DNA of 8,648 bases from an uncultured Collinsella sp. (GTDB lineage Bacteria > Actinomycetota > Coriobacteriia > Coriobacteriales > Coriobacteriaceae): assembly GCA_902465115.1 (NCBI GenBank), contig CABQMC010000058.1, positions 1-8,648 on the forward strand. Reading direction: 5' to 3'. The translations under genes and the position numbers were made by a program. The notes beneath the pieces are model-generated. The model worked only from the letters and a program-made list of their open reading frames with translations. It searched no databases and was not told the origin of the DNA. This document shows positions 4,514 through 8,648 of this stretch, in pieces (within the stretch, counting starts at the first letter, position 1; each line of letters starts with the position of its first letter).

Positions 4514-6162
4514 TGAAGGCGATCTGGCTTGCATGCTGCGCGTGTGGTGATTACGGATTGCTGCAGCGGGAAGTCGAGGGTCGCGATGCGGGCGCGCAGG
4601 TGCTTCGCGTGGGCGACCTGGATGGGCTGGTGTCCATGGCGCGGGCGTTTCCGTCGCGTCGCGGGGCGGCGATTATCGCGGCAGCCCTGTTCGATGCCGA
4701 AGACGTGCGAAAGACTGTTGCACGCCTGACGGCCGAGGGCCGTGTGAGCCGCGTGGTCGTACTGATAGAGACGCTCGATCCTTCGGATATCGAGGGGCTG
4801 TTTCGCGCGGGGGCGACCGAGGTTATCGCTGCGCGCAGCATATGCGGCAACGGGCGCGCGGGCGAGGGAACGGTTGATTACGACCGGTGTCTGACGATTG
4901 AGCCCGATGCTTTTGTTGATAGGGAACCCGGGGCGCCTCGCGCTACAAGAGGCCCGCGTGTTGATGATTGTGGAAAAGCGGAAGCCGAGCATGGTCGGTG
5001 CCCCCGGGATCCCCTTGCATACGATGATGCCGGAGAGCCGGTGCAGCATGCTGGCGACTCCCCGGCTGTAGATTTGGGATACGTGCACGGCGTGAATCTG
5101 GCGGATGAACTCGACGAAGTTGAGGGCTTTGCCGGGTGCGGCGAGTTGTCGCTGATGCAGCATGAGCAGATTGTGCAGAACGAGCCTGCCTCGCAGACCG
5201 AACAAGCTGCCATGCCGGCTTGGACGCAGCGTGTGGTTGCGGCGGGGGAGACGGGGACGCTGCCGCCGACGCCCGCCCCGCCGCCTCCGATGCCGCCGGC
5301 AGACGCTGCCGCTTCGCCGCACCGAGCTCCGGTCATCTGCGCCATTTCGGGTTCGGGCGGTTGCGGCAAGTCGACGATCGTTGCCACCATGGCACACACA
5401 TCGTCGCTGTTGGGCTTGCGTGCCGCCGTGCTCGACCTGGACCTGATGTTTGGAAACCTTTACGACTTGTTAGGCGTCGATGCTCCGCGCGATATGGCGG
5501 CACTTATCGAGCCGTCGGCGGCGGGCGCGCTCGCCGAGCCAGATATCGTAGCCGCATCGATGCGCGTGGCGCCGGGCGTTACGCTCTGGGGTCCCGTCGC
5601 GGCGCCCGAGCAAGCCGAGCTCATGGCACGTCCGGTGGAGCTACTGCTTGATGTTCTGCGTCGCGAATCCGACGTGGTCTTTGTCGACACCTCGGTCTTT
5701 TGGGGCGATGCCGTGGCGGCTGCGGTGGCGGCGAGCGACCGTTGCCTGGTCGTTGGCGATGCGGCGGTGTCGTCCGCGACATCGGCGTCGCGCGTCATTG
5801 AACTGGCAAGTCGAGTAGGTGTGCCGCGCACGCGCATGAGCGCCGTGTTCAACCGGTTCGGTGCGCGCGGGGCAGACGAGGACGTCGCCATGCGCTTTGA
5901 GATTGCCTGTGCGTTGAGCTCCAAGATTCGTATCGCCGATGGCGGGCAGGATCTCGCCGCGCTCATGGCGTTTGGGCGCGCTGACGAGGCAGTGGGGCAG
6001 ACCAGCGCTTTTGCGACCAGCGTGCGCGAGGCCACGCGCGAGATGCTCGTGGAACTGGGGTGCGCCGTCGGCCCTTGGGGCGATATGGTCGCCGACCGTG
6101 CAATGCGCACCGAACGCCCGCGTATCCGCCTTCCCTGGTCGCGCGAGGGTGATCAGCGATGA
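4513..6162 (+). CDS. tadZ: TadZ/CpaE-type localisation ATPase of the Tad pilus, with atypical receiver domain
   Basis: TadZ is a MinD/ParA-like protein that forms a focus at the membrane and recruits the pilus machine. The chosen ATG at 4513 (a GTG at 4510 is also possible) gives 549 residues. Residues 1-115 look like a degenerate response-regulator receiver (AAIIAAALFDAED; RVVVLIETLDPSDIEGLFRAGATEVI) without a clear phosphorylation site. Residues ~115-272 form a long polar linker ending in a proline run (LPPTPAPPPPMPPA). The ATPase domain runs from ~273: Walker A SGSGGCGKST (279-288, Lys286), switch-I-like VLDLDLMFGN (306-315), Walker B-like VVFVDTS (388-394) and the helix-rich C-terminus. 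The MinD/ParA signature lysine is serine here (Ser281). The C-terminal tail RIRLPWSRE is basic and could touch membrane. GGAGG (4499-4503) is the ribosome-binding site, and the end overlaps tadA by four bases (ATGA). Confidence 0.88.
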   Translation: MKAIWLACCACGDYGLLQREVEGRDAGAQVLRVGDLDGLVSMARAFPSRRGAAIIAAALFDAEDVRKTVARLTAEGRVSRVVVLIETLDPSDIEGLFRAGATEVIAARSICGNGRAGEGTVDYDRCLTIEPDAFVDREPGAPRATRGPRVDDCGKAEAEHGRCPRDPLAYDDAGEPVQHAGDSPAVDLGYVHGVNLADELDEVEGFAGCGELSLMQHEQIVQNEPASQTEQAAMPAWTQRVVAAGETGTLPPTPAPPPPMPPADAAASPHRAPVICAISGSGGCGKSTIVATMAHTSSLLGLRAAVLDLDLMFGNLYDLLGVDAPRDMAALIEPSAAGALAEPDIVAASMRVAPGVTLWGPVAAPEQAELMARPVELLLDVLRRESDVVFVDTSVFWGDAVAAAVAASDRCLVVGDAAVSSATSASRVIELASRVGVPRTRMSAVFNRFGARGADEDVAMRFEIACALSSKIRIADGGQDLAALMAFGRADEAVGQTSAFATSVREATREMLVELGCAVGPWGDMVADRAMRTERPRIRLPWSREGDQR

Positions 6163-7487
6163 GCCTGCAAACGAGGATTAAGGCTGCCGGCGCTGCAGCG
6201 GCGGCAGCGCCTGTAGATGCGGGGCATCGCCGCGCGGTGAAACGACGCACCAAGCGCGCCGTGATGGACCGCATGGGTTACGACGAAGTGGCGCGTATCA
6301 GCGCCTATATCGACCCGGCACTTGCCCGCTCGGAATTGCGTCCTGCGGTGGAGGCGGCGCTCAATGTTGAGGAGCCGACCGATCTCGCGACGCCCGAGCG
6401 CGAGACTATCATCGACGAGATTTTGGATGACGTGGTGGGCTTGGGGCCGTTGCAGCCGCTCATCGAGGACGACACCGTTACCGAAATCATGATCAACGGC
6501 TGCCGCTCGGCTTTCTTTGAACGCGGCGGCGTCTTATACCCCATCGAGCGTGCGTTTGAGGATGATGAGCAGATCCGTGTGCTTATCGACCGCATCATCT
6601 CGCCACTTGGCCGCCGTATCGACGAGCGCAGCCCCATCGTCAACGCCCGCCTCAAAACGGGCTATCGCGTCAACGCGGTGATTCCGCCTGTGGCGATTGA
6701 CGGACCGATTCTCACCATCCGAAAGTTCTCGGACCGCATCTGCTCGCTGGACGAGCTTGTGGGGCTGGGGTCGCTGCCGCTTTGGTATGCGCAGCTGCTG
6801 TCGTGCGCGGTGTCGCTGCGACAGGACCTGGCTGTTGCGGGAGGCACGGGATCTGGTAAGACCACCCTGCTCAACGCGTTGTCATGCGAGATTTCCACCG
6901 GCGAGCGCATCGTGACGATCGAGGACTCTGCCGAGCTCAAGTTTGCGCATCATCCGCACGTGGTGCGTCTAGAGGCGCGTGAGGCTTCAATTGAGGGCGA
7001 GGGCGCGGTGACGATCCGCGACCTGGTGACCAATGCCCTGCGCATGCGCCCCGACCGCATCGTGGTGGGTGAGGTGCGCGGTGCCGAGTGCTGCGACATG
7101 TTGCAGGCCATGAACACGGGCCACGACGGGTCGCTCACCACACTTCATGCGGGCTCAGAACAGGAGACCGTGGTACGTCTGACGTTGCTTGCACGTTATG
7201 GCATCGATCTGCCGAGCGAGCTCATCGAGGAGCAGATTGCCATGGCGCTCGACGGCATCGTGATGTCTGAGCGCCACGCCGATGGCAGGCGTTTCGTCTC
7301 CTCGTATTCGGGGGTGCGTCGCGCCGCGTCGGGCGGCGTAGAGCTCGAGCGCTATGTGACTTTCGATGCCGCCGAGCGCACCTGGACGCTTGACCGCGAG
7401 CCGCCGTTTATCGCAGAAGGCCTGCGGTCGGGGACGCTCACACAAGAGGAGGTGGACGAATGGAGGTCGCTGTGCCCCTCGTCGTAG
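6159..7487 (+). CDS. tadA: TadA/CpaF secretion ATPase of the Tad pilus
   Basis: This is a hexameric type II/IV secretion-family ATPase of the cytoplasmic face that powers assembly (and in some systems retraction) of Flp pili through TadB/TadC. The 442 residues are the normal family length. After a basic, alanine-rich N-terminus (A-run at 12-17) come the CpaF N-terminal domain ([20 protein letters not shown] at 95-114), Walker [10 protein letters not shown] (228-236), the Asp box TIEDSAEL (253-260), the Walker B region [11 protein letters not shown] (300-310) and the His box [14 protein letters not shown] (318-331). All catalytic motifs are intact, so the enzyme should be active. The start ATG overlaps the tadZ stop (ATGA), and the end overlaps tadB by 28 bases. 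A GC-rich near-palindrome (6183-6208) lies just inside the gene. Confidence 0.96.
   Translation: MSLQTRIKAAGAAAAAAPVDAGHRRAVKRRTKRAVMDRMGYDEVARISAYIDPALARSELRPAVEAALNVEEPTDLATPERETIIDEILDDVVGLGPLQPLIEDDTVTEIMINGCRSAFFERGGVLYPIERAFEDDEQIRVLIDRIISPLGRRIDERSPIVNARLKTGYRVNAVIPPVAIDGPILTIRKFSDRICSLDELVGLGSLPLWYAQLLSCAVSLRQDLAVAGGTGSGKTTLLNALSCEISTGERIVTIEDSAELKFAHHPHVVRLEAREASIEGEGAVTIRDLVTNALRMRPDRIVVGEVRGAECCDMLQAMNTGHDGSLTTLHAGSEQETVVRLTLLARYGIDLPSELIEEQIAMALDGIVMSERHADGRRFVSSYSGVRRAASGGVELERYVTFDAAERTWTLDREPPFIAEGLRSGTLTQEEVDEWRSLCPSS
6183..6208. repeat. 26-base near-perfect palindrome at the 5' end of tadA
   Basis: GCTGCCGGCGCTG followed by CAGCGGCGGCAGC is self-complementary apart from one mismatched pair (6190 and 6201). 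It begins 24 bases after the tadA start and encodes part of the alanine-rich N-terminus. It may simply reflect GC-rich alanine codons, or it may form an mRNA hairpin near the start codon. Confidence 0.5.
7447..7453 (+). promoter_or_regulatory. Consensus ribosome-binding site for tadB inside tadA
   Basis: AGGAGGT lies six bases before the ATG at 7460 and within the last codons of tadA. It is the best Shine-Dalgarno in the window and fixes the tadB start despite the 28-base overlap. Confidence 0.85.
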
Positions 7488-8386
7488 GGGGTTTAGCAGC
7501 GTTTTCTGTCGCGACGGCGTGCGGGGCGGAACCTCGTGTGCCGCAGATACCGCCGGCGGAGCTGGCGCGTCAGGTGCTCGAGACGGTGGCAGAGAAGCTG
7601 CCGCGTGAGCTGGTGGAAAACGATCTGCTGAAAAAGATCGCCCGTTCGTGGGCATCGCTGGCTCCGGCGCATCGCCTTGGCCTCGTGATCGAGGATGCTT
7701 CGGGGCGTTTGGCGTTTCTGCTGCTATCGAGCGGTGTCTGCTGCGTTTTGCTAACGATGGTGTCGTTATCGCCCCTCGGATTTGCCTTGGGACTTGTTGC
7801 TCCGTTTGCCGTTGGCGCCGCTCGGGATGGCTTTGAGAGCCGGCGCGAGCAACACGATGCAGAAGAGACCATGCCCGAGGCGTTTACCGCACTTTCCATG
7901 TCGCTTGCCTCGGGACATTCACTGGCCCAGGGCATGCGCTTTGTGGGCGCTCATGCGCAAGAACCGGTGCATACCGAGTTTTTGCGGGTGGCGGCGGCAA
8001 TCGATTGCGGCATCTCGGCGACCGACGCGCTCGATGACTTGCTCGTGCGCATCGACGCCCCTGGCCTTTCGCTTGTGACCTTGGCGCTTAAGGTGTCTCA
8101 GCGCACCGGTGCTCCGCTTGCCGACTTACTGTCCGAGGCGTCGAGCATGGTGGGGGAGCGCATTGAGCTCAAGCGCCGCCTGGATGTTAAGACGTCGCAG
8201 GCTCGCATGTCTGCGCATATGGTCGCGGCGATGCCGACGGGCATGTGCGCGGTGTTGGCGCTGCTTTCGGCAGATTTTCGTCGCGGTCTTGCGACGCCTG
8301 CCGGCGCGGGCACTGTGGTGCTGGGTCTTGCCCTCAACGCCGTTGCCCTGGTGGTTATCCGGCGCATTATGCGGGTGAAGCTATGA
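7460..8386 (+). CDS. tadB: TadB, inner-membrane platform protein of the Tad pilus (T2SS F family)
   Basis: TadB and TadC together form the membrane platform that TadA acts on during Flp pilus assembly. The protein has 308 residues. Hydrophobic segments lie at about 3-20, 84-102 and 105-120, then a cytoplasmic helical domain of the GspF/T2SSF type (about 138-250: EETMPEAFTALSMSLASGHSLAQGM, ending SQARMSAHM), then a C-terminal pair at about 252-271 and 283-301. The motif PEAFTALSMSLASGHSLAQGM is the F-domain opening in which a small-residue turn (ASGHS) follows the first helix. A basic end (RRIMRVKL) closes the protein. Its order after tadA and before a second F-domain gene identifies it as TadB rather than TadC. 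It overlaps tadA by 28 bases and tadC by four. Confidence 0.9.
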   Translation: MEVAVPLVVGGLAAFSVATACGAEPRVPQIPPAELARQVLETVAEKLPRELVENDLLKKIARSWASLAPAHRLGLVIEDASGRLAFLLLSSGVCCVLLTMVSLSPLGFALGLVAPFAVGAARDGFESRREQHDAEETMPEAFTALSMSLASGHSLAQGMRFVGAHAQEPVHTEFLRVAAAIDCGISATDALDDLLVRIDAPGLSLVTLALKVSQRTGAPLADLLSEASSMVGERIELKRRLDVKTSQARMSAHMVAAMPTGMCAVLALLSADFRRGLATPAGAGTVVLGLALNAVALVVIRRIMRVKL

Positions 8387-8648
8387 GCGCCCCGGTTGCA
8401 GTTGCGGCTTGCCTGTGCGCCCTGAGTGTATTTGTCGCGACGGGTTTGGATCGGGCGGATGCACGCAAGATCGCAGGGGCCTGCAAGCGCGAGGCGGTGC
8501 TGGTCGCTGCCGCGGGTCGCTCGGTGGTCGATGCCCTGACCGCGCGAGTGAAGGGCGCGGTTGGAGCGGGCGGCCCGGCGCGAGTGTCGCTCGGCGAAGT
8601 GTCCGAGATGATCGATGTTGTGCGCTTGGGTCTTTCGGCCGGCCTTTC
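8383..8648 (+). CDS. tadC: TadC, second T2SS F-family platform protein, cut by the right edge
   Basis: The ATG at 8383 overlaps the tadB stop (ATGA) and the frame stays open to the edge, giving 88 complete codons. The N-terminus MSAPVAVAACLCALSVFVATG is one hydrophobic segment (about 3-21). A polar region follows, and then GEVSEMIDVVRLGLSAGLS (from about residue 71) is the opening of an F domain, parallel to PEAFTALSMSLASGHS in TadB. Position and motif make TadC the natural call; the short length keeps confidence moderate. The ribosome-binding site is weak, so translation probably depends on coupling to tadB. Confidence 0.75.
   Translation, partial: MSAPVAVAACLCALSVFVATGLDRADARKIAGACKREAVLVAAAGRSVVDALTARVKGAVGAGGPARVSLGEVSEMIDVVRLGLSAGL

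Noticed and set aside
4282..5397. 371-codon open frame on the - strand opposite cpaB/tadZ
   Set aside because: Arginine-rich shadow frame with no recognisable motif, antisense to two supported genes. The weakly constrained tadZ linker makes long antisense frames easier to find by chance.
1..8648. CRISPR arrays, tRNA/rRNA genes, insertion sequences, phage or toxin-antitoxin genes
   Set aside because: No regularly spaced repeats, no cloverleaf-like sequence, and no transposase or integrase motif in any frame examined.

Overview
The window is high-GC bacterial DNA with every convincing gene on the + strand. From about position 1,120 onward the gene content, codon use and protein style fit a Coriobacteriia genome, most likely Collinsella or a close relative. 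This assignment comes from remembered protein resemblance, not a database search. The first ~1.1 kb does not fit: it encodes a GltD-like flavoprotein of the kind seen in Clostridia (Faecalibacterium-like). It is joined in frame, at a stretch that makes sense in both proteins, to the C-terminal half of a Ca2+-type P-type ATPase. The best explanation is a chimeric contig (assembly join) rather than a real fusion gene.

Layout. Positions 2-2116 are one open reading frame, entering from the left edge, that changes protein family at about 1094-1120. Positions 2117-2416 are non-coding and hold a long imperfect hairpin (2144-2205) and a strong intrinsic terminator (2335-2368). Positions 2417-3601 are rsgA, the circularly permuted GTPase of 30S ribosome maturation, closed by a second clear terminator (3620-3653). 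Positions 3654-3853 are a repeat-rich leader. From 3854 to the right edge runs a tightly packed Tad (Flp type IVc) pilus operon: cpaB/rcpC, tadZ/cpaE, tadA/cpaF, tadB and the start of tadC. Each gene overlaps the next by 1-28 bases, so the set is almost certainly one translationally coupled transcript.

How the genes work together. In Tad systems TadZ marks the assembly site, the hexameric ATPase TadA drives the inner-membrane platform TadB/TadC, and CpaB/RcpC is an envelope-facing accessory protein. The Flp pilin, prepilin peptidase and TadE/F-type minor pilins are not in the window and would be expected to the right. I see no CRISPR array, tRNA, rRNA, insertion sequence or phage gene. The main points for a second look are the chimeric join, the TadZ ATPase lacking the signature lysine of the MinD/ParA-type Walker A and carrying a long unconserved-looking linker, and the repeat-rich leader in front of the pilus operon. 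I found no clear evidence of an undescribed system.
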